Shown: positions 1 through 14,500 of the stretch, one piece after another
How the letters are laid out: the number at the start of each line of letters is the position of its first letter
Position numbering within the stretch: the stretch's first letter is position 1
Assembly (NCBI GenBank): GCA_026261815.1
Contig: JAMPIT010000682.1
Location: 1,188,001 to 1,252,000 of the forward strand
Length of the DNA stretch: 64,000 nt
Reading direction: 5' to 3'
Source of the DNA: Monarcha castaneiventris obscurior
Taxonomy: Eukaryota; Chordata; Aves; Passeriformes; Monarchidae
Notes under the pieces: model-generated
Seen by the model: only the letters and a program-made list of their open reading frames with translations
What the model was told of the DNA's origin: nothing
The model's database searches: none
Translations under genes and position numbers: made by a program

Positions 1-2219
1 TTTGTTCTGCTTATGCTGCATTGTTGTATTTGCATCTGGCTAAACTCCCTCGTGCAGGGCTTGCCTCACTGTCTGCTGCTGTGCTTTGCTCCTATCACAA
101 ACTTCACAAAAATCTGGTGGTTTTTTTCTCAGTCTGGAGCTTTAAAAAGACATCTGTCTTTGTTTTTCAAAACAATGAGTCTGATGCTGCTCCTGGGTCA
201 GTCCAAGAGAACGTGACAGGACCAAGCTGCCGGGCCCCATTAAGGGCCAAATAAAATTTGGAAGAAAGCAACTCTGTTCTCTATCCCATTTTATTCTAAG
301 GTGCCTAGGGATGCAATTACTTGAACATTTAAAGCCTAAAATTAAAAACAGCGTTCTTTTGGTTAACTTCAGGCCTTGAGGAAAATTAGTAAATACTAAC
401 ATACACAATGGGGTCAAACACTGCACCTGAGATTACATAGATTTTTCATTGAGGAGAATAAAATACAGTAAAATACATTATAAAGTTTTGCTTGGCAGAA
501 GGACAGAAGCATTGGATTACACCAGACACGGGTTTAAGAATAAAATACTGTAGATACTATAAAAACATTAGATTTAGTATTACAATATTAATATTAAGAC
601 TGCGTGTACAACAGCCAGACTTTGCCCACAGCCAATGTGCATTTTACCCTCAACACACCCTAAAAACCACTAAACTTCTTGTACACATTGAAAACCTCCC
701 AAAATAGGAGGAAGCAAACTCCCTGAAAATATATAATTCTTCTTAATAAGGTGACCACTGAGATGCAATTCTTACCACTGGTGGAATAAGGCTTATTACT
801 CCTTATCAGATATAAAAGGAAAATATGTGATCAGTTATAGCCCAAGCTAACTGCTCTGTCTGCTTTTCAAGCATGCAGACGGGCATGAAAACCCAAAATT
901 CTTTATGGTTTCATAAAACCTAGCATGAAATGATTCCAAGAAAGTCTTCTAAAATTGAAATTAATTAGAAACTTGGTGCAACAATCACATGCCCAGCTCA
1001 CTGGATTATTCCCAATTTTCCAGAAAAGCCTGCCATCTAAAAAAAATTGCATTGATATAGGCATCACTTTAACGTGTCCAAAAGTCATCGTTTCTCATCA
1101 CGTTTTTCCTCACAATTTAACTGTGCTTTTAAAAAAGTACTGAAAGAGAAGCATGAAACTCAATTTGGCTCGAGAATATTGCCTTCCTGGCTCTGCTACT
1201 CACTTAGCAAAAACACAATGTTAATTTCCACCAAGTAAAATGTAAGGCAGTGAAGGTGATTGTGTTGTAAGGAGAGGTTCAGGGGCTCAATGAGAATATC
1301 CCCCTGGCCGTGGTGAAGTCCTGCCTGCAGGTCACTGCACACAGCAGCCCTATCAACAGTGGGATAATCAGCACGGGCAGCTTGGACAATGTGTGCTGAT
1401 CCCCAGACTCATGAAATGAGTAAAAGACTGCATCAGTGGATGTGCAAATGTTAAATTTTTTGGGAGGGACTCAACCTTTTTCCCCTGTAAATGTTTTACT
1501 CTGTGGTTACCTGGCCAGGGAGCTCTGTGATGAAGTGCTGAGATGCCCTCTCAGTCTTACTCAGGACAGAGATCTTTCCACAGCAGTGTTATTAAAAAAA
1601 GCCCCACAATATAGAGAATAAGAAGTTTCATGGATCTGGAATTTATCCTTTGGAGTAATTAAAAGCTCACTGGACTGAGGATTTCATAGTCTATTCTTTG
1701 TGGAAAAATAATAAAAGCGGTAATAGTTGCCATTCATTTTTATTTAATGGAGGGATGAGGCTTTTTTTGGGTTAGCAGAACCAGGGAATTAACAATCTTG
1801 TTAATGTGTTCTGCTCTAAGCTGTTGGTTGTCATTGCAATGCTGCTCTGCCAAGGACAAAGGAACAGAAAATAACTTCGGATAATGTAGTCTATAAATTA
1901 CTTTCACCTGACAAGTTAGTGTATTCCTGTGCTGAGCAGATCCTGGAAAAATGAATGTTAATTAACTGACTGGTAGACATTTGTTTCAAAGAAAAAAAAT
2001 AAGGAGTAAAAAAAAAGTGTTATTAAGAGAGAACAGAGATATCGTCTACTTTTAATTATTCAACAGTATTTTGTAGGGATGAATCATTGCTGGCACTGCT
2101 AAAGCAGAGACAAAATATTTAGTCTAACGCTTTGTGAAAAAAAAAAAGCGTTAAATGTTCAAGGCAGATCTTGGATCCTTTTTCTTTAATCCATGCAGAT
2201 CTTTACTGAGTTTTATTTT

Positions 2220-2447
2220 GTGGAATCGCACAGAGCCACGGAATCAATTAGGTTGGAAAAGAGCTCTGAGTCCAAGCTGTCGCCCAGACCAGAGCACTCA
2301 GTGCCACGTCCAGTTGTTCCTTGGACACCTCCAGGGATGGGGATTCTACCACCTCCCTGGTAGCCCCTTCCAGTGACCAATCACCCTTTCTGTGAAGAAA
2401 TTCCTCCTCATGTCCCACCTAAACCTCCCCTGGTGCAGTTTGGACTA
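2220..2447 (-). mobile_element. CR1 LINE fragment, 3' part
   Basis: Reads in antisense with the familiar CR1 blocks: ACACCTCCAGGGATGGGGAT, CCACCTCCCTGGTAGCC and GAAGAAATTCCTCCTCATGT. It is 5'-truncated. Confidence 0.85.
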
Positions 2448-5400
2448 AGATGTGGAAGTGGATTGAGCAGCTTTTTTTAAAAAACTTGTTTTAATTTGGT
2501 TTGGTTTCGTTTTTTTTTTTTTTAATATTGAATGAATCTGGTTCTGCTTGTAACACAAAGCTGCTGAGTTTTGAGGGCCAAATTTCCTTTTCTGACTCTC
2601 ATAGCTACATGTAGAGAAGCACACTGGCTTGGATAGAGCACTCTGACAGGCCCTTTTACTTGCATTCAGTTTTACTGATTTTTTAATGTTGGCTGCTCCG
2701 TGGGAGATGTGGAGACATATCATGCCCTGGGGGCAATCGCTGCAAGACTGAGGATTGCTAGAATGTTGGGAAACAGTCAAAGCCATGAAATAAATCTGTG
2801 GTTCATGAGGCTTGCCAGGGGACCTTAATAAACTGCCGCTCAAATGTTGGGTGTCTTTTTATAAGGAATAATTTAGAGGTAAAAGCCCTGCCTTTCTTCC
2901 TGGTATAAGGCAGCAGTGGAGATGGCCACTGGAATTTTAGAGTGGAACTCTGCTAGATAGAGCTGACCAATGTTTGTGGGTTTTTTATTATTATTCTGTC
3001 ATATTTATGTTAGGCTGTCTAAACTTTACAGGAAGTGTTGTAAGACAGCTAAGCAAGTATTAAAAAATTAACACATAAAATTTGCAAATGTGTCTTTAAA
3101 AAAAAAAAAAAACAAACCCAAACCTAGCAAAAGAAAGCTCTTTTTCTTTCTGGCTTGATGATGACAGTCGTGATGGATAGGCAAGTTTTGCAGAAGGTTA
3201 ACCAAAGGATACAAGCAACTGGCATAAAGCTTTTATTGACTGTGATATTTATTAGGATATGGCAGTAAACACAAACGAATAAATACTGTAGTGAAGCTGT
3301 TACAGCCCAGGCAGTCTGAAGCTTTTTAGAATTGGTAATTTATAAAAAGCTAGTGTAGAAAGATATTGACCATATTTCACCCCTGCAATGGGATTTCATC
3401 CAACATTTTAACTTTTACCCAGTGATCAGGTTGTGGCACCATGCAGTGGCTGCCAGTCTCCACTGGGACCATCTCCATCACTCCTTTTACTTCTCTCTGA
3501 AGCCCCTGTTCCAGATTAGCTTCATGTTCCAGCTGTTGAACTGTGGAGTCCTGTCCACACAGCTGAGGATCACCCTGGCCACTTCTGGGGAAGCAGAACC
3601 TGGGGATAAGCTCAGGAGGTTGATGCTGCTGCAGAGCAGCAGCTGTTCAGCTCTTTCTGCATTTCACCATTTCAGTAGACTTGGGATTCCTGCAGGCTGA
3701 TGTGCAATTCAGAGAGGTGGCCCCTAACAAGAGTTTAAAGCTGCATGTACAGGATGATGACTGCTGCTTTGGGGTGCTCAGTGTGAGGTGCTGACCCATA
3801 GCCTGGTGTTCCTTTACTGGTGCTTAACGCTTCCACTAAGCCACACGAAGGAAGAGGAAATAATCCAGGATGTTTAGATTGCAGGTGAAGTGCAAGACAG
3901 CTTCCTCTTTTTTTTTTTTTTTTTTGTTGTCATCAAGTCTGGGCTCTGCTGTCCCAGTTCTGATTGTAGCTGATCCCTGCTTTACCTCAAGAAACCTGAA
4001 ATAAAAAGAGCATGAGAAGCGTGAGGCAGGGTCAGACCTATGATAGTCTGCAATCCTTTCTTATCCATGTGGTTCTTCCTACCTCTGTGTGAGCTGGGTG
4101 CTTTACAAGCCTCACTGGGCTGAGGGCCGGGGAGATTAGTTTTCTCCAAACTAGCTTATGGTTTGGGTAATTGGTTTTCCGAGGGCTTAAAAAATAAAAA
4201 TTGTAAATCTGATGTGAGGTCAGTGTTGGTTCTTTGCTTATCTGCTCTAGGCTGTTTATGAGAAGCATCAAATGCATTTATCTCTAAAATGCTTGGAAAT
4301 AAAACCGTGTAGCATTTCACGGCTGTAGCTGGAGTTAGTAAATATAAAGGCCTTGTTTAAGCCCTCGGTTTCTTCACATGAGGGCAGGTTTACACCTTCA
4401 TCTTTTGGGCTGTTTGAACCTCCAATTTAGTCTTTAAGGTCCCTGTGAAAGAGGATGAAATACCTTCTGTGGATGCCACTGGAGACCTTGTGAACTTTAT
4501 GTTGCAGAGATCCTCAGGTTGCTCCTTCCTAAGGCAAACTGTGCCAAGTTGTGTCTGAGGGGACTGGTGCAGAGGGAGGAGTTATTAATTCAGTGTCAGT
4601 GGGAGTATTAATAACACAGAGATTAAGCTTTTTTTTCTAGGACCAGCCCCCGAAGATGGTCTCCAGAAGCTGGAAATTGAATCCCACCTCTGTGTTTGCT
4701 CCTCCTAGCAAACCGCAGATCCACTTTTTCACGGCTGCTTAAGTTGTAGTTTCTCTGACTTAGTGCATGCATCTGTGCCAGGACAGGCAGGAAGATGACT
4801 GTGGTAGCAAAATCTCCCCATTCCTACCCTCCTTCTACTCGTGCCCGTAACCTTCCAATCCACGCAGCTCAGCTGCAGCACAAAAGGACAGCTCCCCTCG
4901 CAGCAGCTTATTTTAAATTTAGACATGTTCTGAAACCCAGGAGATCAAAGTATTTTCAACAGCACAAGAGGAACTCATCCATAATAGAGCCCTCAAAGCC
5001 AGCTTCTTGCCTGTAAGCTGATTTCGTTGTGCAGCTATGGTTGGTCGCTCGCTGACTGTGGCTTTGGGGTTCTGTGACAGCCCTGCTTTTAGGGACACAT
5101 CTTGGGCTGGAAGTGACTGGAGCATGGTGTGGGCTCTCAGATGTGACACACAGCACAGAGCTGATTTCTAGCTGCTTTTTGACTGCCTGCTATTCAGTAG
5201 TATGCTGCTTGGCTGCCAATATGGACAGCCAGGTGTTTATACGGAATGAAAAACCTGCAGGGGAGAAGAACCACTGGAAGAACTTCACTGGGTATTACTA
5301 TTGTAATCAGGCTCTGATGCCACTAAGGTTTAGAAATTAGAAAACTCTCTCAGCTCCTGGAAATGTTTTATACTTTGAAATGTTTTATATGTGTACACGT

Positions 5401-8290
5401 TGCTCATGTTTGCTGGCTCTCAACCCACTCGTTCATTTTCTTGCTCCTTTTAACAGATTCCAGGCAGAGTTTCATTTAAAAGCTTCTATTAACTAAATCA
5501 AATTAAACAATGAAATATCAAATGGAATAATGAAAAATGAGAGTGACTATGGCTCAATTTTCCCCATGTTTTGTATTAATATGTGGTAAAGTCAGGGGAC
5601 ACAAGGGCACTGCCATCCCAGTTCACTTGAGTTGTGCCTGCCAGGCCTTCAGAGTGTGTCTCTTCACACTTCGTTAGGAGCACAACCTGTTCAGGAGAAT
5701 GTGCAAGTCTGTCTTTTTTTTGTCTCCTCCCTGAAGACTGAAATGGCAACGAGTCATTTCCCACCTCCCATTTGCACACATAAAAATACACCCCCAAAAT
5801 CCGGGTGAAATTTTTTAGCATCTGGACTCCCTCACCTCCTCCAGTGCTGGCCTGTTGCAATTAATTGCCTCTGTTGATCATTAGGCTTCTGGTTTTTTGC
5901 CCTTGACAAAAGACAAGTGTGGTCTGGCCTGGGCTGAGGTTGCTCAGTATTTTGGGGCTGAGACAGTGAATTTCCTGTCTCTGTTTTGCTTGTTTCAGTC
6001 CTGCTTGGCAGTTGAGAGACGATGGCTCTATGCAATGAGACAGATAGTCTGAGTTTCTGGGAATGCTTGGTCACAAATTCCTATCCCTTATTAATTCATC
6101 CTCTGTCTGTATCAGCAGCCAGGAATGTAATGTGCTTGAAACAGATACTGATTGTCAGAAAGGACAGATCTCACAAATATTGGAAGCAAATATGTGGTTT
6201 AATTATTGCAGTTATTATATGGGACTGTTCAGCTTTGGAGATGAACTGCACTGGGGAGGGGTTTGAACAAGGCTTTGGCTTACTTTAAACTAATTTTTGT
6301 CAGTCTTTTAACTCACTGTTGTTCATTAGGGCTACAAATACGTTGTATGCCTGGAGGCTGTTACATAGACAAGGATGCCAAGAGCATTAAGATGTGTTTT
6401 ATAGAATGATGGGGTATCAGGGATTCATTCTGCTTCCACAGCTGTGGTAGGAGATAAACCAGGAGTCAGAAAGGAAGGAGAGCTGTTGGAGGATGTCAGC
6501 TTCCTTAGAAAAACACTGGGGATTCATTTGATGGAAAAATTGAACCAATTTAAGGACAAGTGTGACTAGCTGAGAACAATGCCCGGGTGGCGTGGGAAAT
6601 GTAATTAACCTTTGGCAATGCAGCAGTCTCAAAACGATGATATAAAAATTCATTAAATTCACTAGTTTATTAACGTGTTTGTACATAAAGTGATCAGTTT
6701 TTATAAAATATCAGTTTATTATAAAATACTTATGGAAATATTTTAATACTTTTGAATTAAAGACCCAGAAACACCCACTTAAAATCACACTAGTCAATGG
6801 CAAGGAAGGAAAAAGTGATGGAGATAGCCTAACACAAAACAAAAAATGATTGAATCTTACTTATCCAATTTATGGGGTGAAAAATGATGTTTCCAACAAC
6901 AGGCAAAAGCTAGGAGACTTGGTACATAATGAGGAAATTTGTTTCAGTGCTTTTCTCTAACAAGGTGTAATTTCTTTCTGACCTGACAGGCTGCTAAACC
7001 TTGGGATGCCATTACACTGGTAATGAAGTGCCATGCTAAAAATAGTCTTTCTGCTTTCTTTCTGGTTGCCAGAACCAGCAGAATCATCTGTATACTCAAT
7101 TTACCACTGAGTTTGAGACATCTCTGCGTGGAAGCCTCCAGGGAGGAGAAGTGTCATCTTTTCTCTGTCACGCAGAGAAGAGTTCTGTGCTCATCATGTG
7201 CTAAACAGGCAGATGGAATTGGGAGCTAGGCATTTGATCCTGTGTGTTTGTTCACCAGGTTTGGATCATCATGAAGTGTCCTTTGAAAGCTCAGTCCTGA
7301 GCATTAACTGAAGCAGGAAGAGTGATCATTGTGGAAAATATGGTGTGCTAGTTTATCCTATTAAATAGCTGAGTGCCTTTGAAGCCAGGATCCTCAAACT
7401 TTACATTTCTTGGGCCGTGTAAATATAAATTGCTCTTGATTAAGACCTGGAGTACATAGCTAGGGCTGTTTTTCAGGACTGTTAAGAGTTCAATTTTTAG
7501 GTTTCATTGGTAGTTGATTCTAACTAAATTCTCCTCAACTGCAGTTGCAGCCACTGCACCATAAGTGTCAAAACAGAAGGTGACTGAAGAGATTCCAGAA
7601 ATTTCCACAGTCCTACAGTGAGGTAAGGCTGGCTGACCCTAAACTCTGGTGTTTAGAGTAGTGGAGGGGACAGGGACCCACAAAATCCTGCATTGTGGAA
7701 GATGATAGAAATCAATCAAGAGTTTGTGGAAAACCTACATTCTAAACTTGCATCAGGGTGTTCCTTTTTACCTGCCTCAGCAGCAGGCAATGGCAGGAGG
7801 GCAAGTCTTGGAGGAGAATCTTTTAACTGCTTGTTTACCAAGAAAGAATAATTTATTGGAGGATGAAGCAGGCTGGTAAAACACATTGCTGAAAGCAAAG
7901 TAGTATTTTATCTTACTTTTTACTTCTGGCTGCTCACGGCATCTCCAGAAACACCAGAACTTTGCAGCCCCTGAGGTAGAACTTGGAGCTCTTTAGTTAT
8001 TTTGCTCTTTGGCAGCAGCTAACTTCACACAGATTCTTCTGCAACAGAGCCAACGTGCTCAGCCAAGCATCAGCTTTAGCATTTCCACGCTTCTGGATGA
8101 TTTTTGTGCCATCAGTGATGTCTTACGATGTGCAAAGTGGTAAAAATATGTGCAAATGTTTTGATGAGACATAAGTGAATCTTTCATAAGATTTTGCTTT
8201 GAAATTGGGATAGGAGGAATATCATAATCATCATACTCTCAGACCTAGTGGGACTTGGCCCTGGTGTTTGGGGCAACTCCAGGTATCAGT

Positions 8291-8660
8291 CTGGAGAAGG
8301 GAAAGTTTCAGGATGACCTAATTGTGACCTTTGGATGCAGAAGGGAGGCTACAGGAAAGGTGGAGAGAGATTATTTACAAGGGCTTGGAGCGATAGCCTG
8401 AGGGGGAATGGCTTCAAACTGACAGACAGTAGGTTTAGGTCAGATATTAGGGAGAAATTCTTCCCTGGGAGGGTGGGCAGGCCCTGGCACAGGGTGCCCA
8501 GAGCAGCTGTGGCTGCCCCTGGATCCCTGGCAGTGCCCAAGGCCAGGCTGGATGGGGCTTGGACCAGCCTGGGACAGTGGAAGGTGTCCCTGCTCAGGAG
8601 GTGGAACTGGATGAACTTTCAGGTCCCTTCCAGCCCAAACCATCCTCTGATTCTGATACA
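8291..8660 (+). mobile_element. CR1 LINE fragment, 3' part
   Basis: Sense orientation: the blocks GATGACCTAATTGTGACCTT, GGGGGAATGGCTTCAAACTG, GGGAGAAATTCTTCCCTGGG and GGTCCCTTCCAGCCCAAACC, ending near a degenerate ATTCTGAT tail. The ORF at 8335-8766 is this element plus flank, not a gene. Confidence 0.9.
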
Positions 8661-8883
8661 CAGAGCTCCACCAAGCAGCAATACTATTGTGGCCCACGGA
8701 TGTGGTGTCCAGTTTCTGGATTGCACACACTCAGCTTCTAAAACAGGATTGGTAATTCTCTGGTAGTGAAAACAAATAGCAGAGCTTGCTAAGTGGCACT
8801 CAAAAAAATCTATGAAATTTCTTGCAGGTCCAATTACATAATACTATAATTTTTTAATATTAGTCTGGCTCACTGCTGTTCTG
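8528..8883 (+). repeat. Inverted duplication, arm 1
   Basis: Comprises the last ~130 bp of the CR1 plus ~220 bp of non-CR1 3' flank. It is repeated in reverse complement at 24276-24631. By eye there are about a dozen differences in ~356 bp, most of them in the outermost 60 bp. Confidence 0.95.
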
Positions 8884-11800
8884 CAAAGCTCTAATAATCC
8901 TGTACCAAGTTTGTCTTTGGTATGCAAGGAGATCTGCATGTCAGGGTTGATTTCAGTGCAGAAGTCACAATAACACACAGTCAAATCCCAACTGAGATCA
9001 GCACCCACTCCAGATTTCCACTGCCTTTATTTCTTATAGAACTAAGGCTAATACCTAGTTCACTTCTAACTCTTGCTACTTTTCTTGTTGGCATTTCTCT
9101 TATAAGGAGAATAATGTTGTCCAGTCAAATTTTACCTCTGCCATTTTGATTTAGTTCTGTCTTGTAGTTTTGATTCACTACTGCAGCATTTCAGTAATTT
9201 GCTTGAAGATTACTGAAAACAAATTGAATTTTATATGCTTTCTTTTGCAGCAATAATTTTTTATTTCCAGGTCCGCATGTCAGATTTGATTTGTTTGACC
9301 AATGCCAAGTTCATGTGACAATGACTAAAAGCATTCTTGGTGTGCTTGTTACTGGAAAAGAAATGGGACTGTTCAGTCCCCACAGCATATAGTTTTACAT
9401 AACACATCACATACCCACGTAAAACTAGTCAGTGTAGGGAATTATCAGTGATTTTAATTAACTCACAATATTCCCGTGTGTTTGTCTCATTCTGGACTAG
9501 ACTGAGAGCCTTGGAGTTTGATGAAAGACTCTTTCTTCCCTGGCCCCCCCACCTTCAAAAAAAAAAAAAATCAAGCAGAGAGGGAAATCTTTATGTAAAT
9601 ATTACAGAAATCCATGGAGTCCACACTTTGCTCCTGCTGAGAGAAGTAGACTGATATGGGAACAGGATGGTTTTATCTTCCCGTGTGAAGGAAAATGCAG
9701 CAAGAATATTTTTAGTTGCTCTTGACTGAAGGGTAAAAAGAGGGAAGGGAGAGGAATGGACCTGCATTTGGAGGCATTTTTCTTTTTAAAGTGTTTTCCT
9801 CTTTTTCAAACAAGGTATTTGGAAGACTAATTCCCTCATCGTGAAACATCAAAAACTCAGCTGCTGCCAACTGAAACACAACAAGATAAAATAATGCAAA
9901 GTAAACTCACTTAAGGGAAGGAAAGTGGCTTGTTAGATGGCACCTTCAGAAAGACCTGGGGTGATCCCACAGTCTTAGAACAAGCGAAAGCACATATTCC
10001 ACATGTAAATATATTAGTTTGGGACATGCTTTGCAAAGCATCACACGCAATCCAAGTTCTGTATAGTTGCAAACTATCATCAGCTGATTCATTGCTGAAT
10101 AAAACATGAGAATTGAATCCACCCCATGGGGTGTTCAGCCTTGCTGTAGAACTGACAAACACAGTACCCAGGGAAGAAGAGGTCTTCTGATTGTACTTGG
10201 TGCATGCAGGCTTCAATGCAGAGTGCCAGACAACAATTTTAGTAATGCAGGTACCTTGCAGACAGCAAGATATTTGGGATGCACCATGTGGAAAGGAGAG
10301 AAGTCCTCTGTGCAGGAACTAAATGTTAATATTAAATATTTATGCAGATGAAGACTAAGGAAGAAAAAAGTTAATATGGAGGTACCTGAACGATTTCAGG
10401 TTAGATTACAATGCGTCAAAACCGAGGTATGCAGGGTATGATAATAATCTTTGATTCAAAACTGGAGTCTTAAAGACATGCTATGCTCATTGAGCTTCTA
10501 ATGAAGCTTTTATCAAATGCAAGACTGATGTAGCCAATATTGCCAAACTCTAGAATTAAAATATAAGGGTATTAAAAAGAGAAATGTTTTCAATTTTCTA
10601 CTTATTTTAATTTGAAATTGGGTTTAGTATCTTTTTTAAGTTTCATACATTGAGCTGTTTTTCCATCAATAGTGAGAAGTAAAATGCAACAATTGTAATA
10701 CCATCATATTTGTGTGCAGTATTGACTGCAGGAGCTGGAAGAATCAAATATACTAAAAGTGGGCAAATAATTGGCTTAGCAACGATGAACAGGAGAATTA
10801 GCATTTTCGTTAGGCTGTCTGCAGAAATGCCATGACCACATTTCTCCAAGTAGCCCCCATTAGCAATTGAAAACATTTGCTTTCTGCTGGCTCCTTTTGC
10901 CCTGAAGTTTTCAGGCTCTTGCCTCCATCACCTGCCAGCACTCCCTGTGCTCTCTGTTGCTCAATATCTTGTGCAGACACATTGCTTGGTCACAGCCTCA
11001 AAAAATCTGTGTGGATTTGTCCACTGTGAGCCAGGTAGAACCGCAGGTTAAAAACTGATCCTGTTTTCAAGTAATTAATTCGCACAAGATTTACAAGAAC
11101 AAGAGTTCATTACTAAACCCCAGGCATGAAGTGAAGCCTCAGGTATAAAGTATTTACACCATTTGCAGTTTAAGTAAGTCATTTTCAGCTTGGCCTTACC
11201 TGGCCAGGAGGAATCAGCTGGGTTCAGCTGATGTTTGCCTGTGTGAGTACAAAAATAAGCCAAATTAGGGATTTATTGCATGGGGAAGGGCAATGATTTG
11301 TGTGGTGTTGGCAGCCCTCCTTTCAGCCTCATAGTGGAAATGAGGAGAGCTATTCTTGAATGTGAAAACGTGGCCTTGGGAGTACATAAATATTTAACTT
11401 TGAGCATTTTGCCTGAGCTCCATCCTACAACTGTGGCACAGCAACTTTGAGTCCAGCCTAAATGTGGGGGAGGTCGATAGTAACAGCTCCATCAAATGCA
11501 GCACTTTTGGATGAGATCTGACTGAACTCGTCCTCCTAAGACCTTGCATTGAAAAAAGACTTCAGAAATTTGTATTTGACAGAAACGTTGGTCCTCACGC
11601 TGTCTCAATTCTCCCTGTCTGCTGCAAAAATAGCTGAAAACATCAAGGTGCTGTAGGTGTAACTCCTGTTCCATTTCTTTGGTGCCCTTTGCTGGGTGTG
11701 GGTGTGGTGTGAGTCTCAGAGGGTGGAATGAGCATCCTGCACTCTCAGAATTTGCTTTTTCTGACAAAACAAGCGCCAGGAATGAAGCACCTAAATGGAG

Positions 11801-14370
11801 CAGAGGTCAGAGCCCAGAGGCACAGACTGATGCACTTAAAGCTGCTGCTGCTGGAAATTGCAAAAGACAGGTTTTCTGATGAAATCCGAGGTGCTTGCAG
11901 AGAATGGGACTGCTGAAGGAGTTCCTGTGCTGAAGGAAATGCCTTGTCAGTAAAACATACTGTGCAAAAAAAAAAATACTGTTGCTCTCCAGATCAAAGT
12001 GCTTGGTGATTTTTAGAGATGAGTCCTGGCTTTAAGGACTGACATGGAGTTCTTTGTCCTTAGGCACTTGCTGAGAGCAAATTAAATTCTCATCTTACAG
12101 GTTTTAAACCAAGAAATGATTGTCTCATCTGTGTAAATTCAGACGATGAAAGAGAATCTAGAACTTTCTAGAGCAAAAAAACCCAACCTGTGGGCCTCTT
12201 AATTTTCAAGCTCTGAGTATATAAGCAGATACTAATTCTTTCATTGTTTTTTGGCGCCTAAGTGTGAAAACAATTGTGGTTTAAGCCATGCCCTGGGGCC
12301 AGAATAAGCAGGAAGTTTGTGGACAGGAGCAGGGAAATAAGGGAATAGGGGTCCGAAGAGAATGTGGCAATGAAAAAAAGAAATTTAGGAACATGTTAGG
12401 GCAGGTGCCTTCCTAACCTGTGAGGAAAGACATGTCTGCTAGAAAAAAACCAATACAAGAAAAGAAAAAATATGTATTTCCTTATAATTTGAAAAAAACA
12501 CAAACCCATTTCTATTTCCAGATCACTTATAAACTGTGTTTGTATCTTCTTATGTTTTTTTCTTATTAATGCAAGGCTAAAATGCCACCACCACCACAAG
12601 TACTTATGGTATTTATTATCATGTGGAAACTTTCATTTCAACAGCCAACAAAAGGATACAAATCTAAGCAAATGACCCAAGTTAGTGGCTGTGCAGGCAT
12701 ATAAAGCAATTTATTAGAGTCACAGTGCCAAAAAGGGAGTCTATTGCTCTCATGGAAAGTGGTTCAAGGTTCAGTACACAACAAAATAACAATGATATAT
12801 GGGTGGGCAGTGAAGTTTTAAATGCATGGTCAGACTCTTAAGGACTATTTATGCTGGACTGCTTTGTGCTGCTGCCTCAGACTAGCAGTCAGTTTTTTGA
12901 TGTGCTTGTTTATAAAATTGCACTTTGCATGCAGCCTATTGCGTGGTAGTTTTTAAAAGCCCTTGGAGCTCTCTGCAGTCAGGCCAGATGAATGGAAAAT
13001 GCTGTTTACAGCATGAAAAATTAGTAATATGTGGGCTGAAACAGAGTAAAATTGCCTAAAATCAGCTGGGTTTGATACTGTGCTACTTTCTGTGTGTCAA
13101 AATGCTTTAATGTGAAATCTGTCCTTCTCAGCTGGTGAGCAGTTACCACATCTTCCTCTTGCACCTTCCAGTGGTCTCTCACAGCTCCCTGGGAGGCGGT
13201 GGTGATGTAATATTGCAAACTGGATGCTGTCGACCAAAAAAATTTTCTCCAGCCTCCTTCTCCTGTCGTTGTGTCCCAGAACTGCCGTGTCCTCGTGCTG
13301 CCTCTCTTGCTGATGGCTTTAGAGCTCCCCAACAAACAGGTCAGGCAGCATCTTTTATCTCTCCTTGGGCTGAGCCACGTGTCGTTATCAAATACAGGAA
13401 TCAGTCTTCTCAGTATAGAGAATTAATTTTTTACTGTGGAGGATTTGAGGGTCTTGTGGTGCTGCAGCATCCAGGGGCTCTGCTGGAGCTGCTGGTTACT
13501 CCACAAGTTTCTTTACTCAGCGTTTGTGTGTTTGAAACCAGGAGGTGAAACCACCTCCATGAAGCTCTTTGAGGTGGATTGTGGAGAGAAGGGTCAAGAA
13601 ACATTTCAAACAATTCCAGATACGAGTGTCTGAGAAAGGATGTGCCTAAAACTCGATGTTTGTCCATCCAAAATAGGATTTTCAGGTGCCCCGGGGGTTC
13701 TTACTTTTTTTTAAAGTGTTCTGTCCAGTCCACCTTCACAGTACCCAGCCTGATTTCTTAATAGGTAAAAAGCTAAGAGGTTTCACAGTACTCTGGAGCT
13801 GAGAGTTTTGGTTCTTCTTCTGCATTTTTTTGGTGGAAAGGGGAAACAACGATCACACAGCAACTGTGTGATCCAGTGACTGCAGTGGCTTCTTTGGTCT
13901 CTGGATCATCTTGAAGGGTGGCACAAAATTATTTTCTAAACCTCAGAGATGGAAAGATGAGTTCCTGTTCTCCTTTTCTAGAAACAAAGGCAATGCATGA
14001 TCTTGTAACACTTGAGCCAGTGGAGAACACCTTTTTCACACAGCCTCTGATGACTGCACTGCTGGCAGCTTTTGAAAACTATAATTTATTACTTAGAATG
14101 CAACAATTTGCATTCTGAGTAACCACCCAGGAGTGGTAGTAGGAAACAAGGTGGGAGATGCTTCTCCATGATTTGCACCATTCTTCCAGCTTGCTCTAAG
14201 GTAGAGAATTCCATCTGTGCTCCAAATCTGCTGACCTCTCTGAAGAGAAAAACTATCCCCAGGTCACTGGGGTCCAAAATTCTGGAGTAAACCAATCAAA
14301 AATATGTCAAAGTATATAAATAAGACACAAAAGTACATTTCTGAAACTTCTGAATACTGGAAGGTGGTTT

Positions 14371-14500
14371 TTTTTCTGGTTTTGGTTTGGAATTTTTTTT
14401 ATTTTTATTTTGTGTGTGCATGTATTTGGGATTTTTTTGTTGGTGTGGGGGCTTTTTCTTTTTTGGTTTGGTCTGTTGTTGTTATTCTTATTAGTAGAAT
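14371..14500 (+). repeat. T/G-rich low-complexity tract
   Basis: Runs of T interrupted by GG and G; nearly free of A and C for long stretches. Confidence 0.8.

Noticed and set aside
3422..3700. 92-residue ORF in a GC-richer stretch, considered as a processed pseudogene
   Set aside because: No recognisable protein similarity and no poly-A or target-site duplication seen.
8335..8766. 143-residue ORF, and its copy at 24392-24652
   Set aside because: Both are translations of CR1 3' sequence plus the duplicated flank, not a gene family.
10643..10876. Hydrophobic 77-residue minus-strand ORF resembling a membrane peptide
   Set aside because: It sits in AT-rich intron with no splice or promoter context and no recognised homology; hydrophobicity is expected from T-rich codons.
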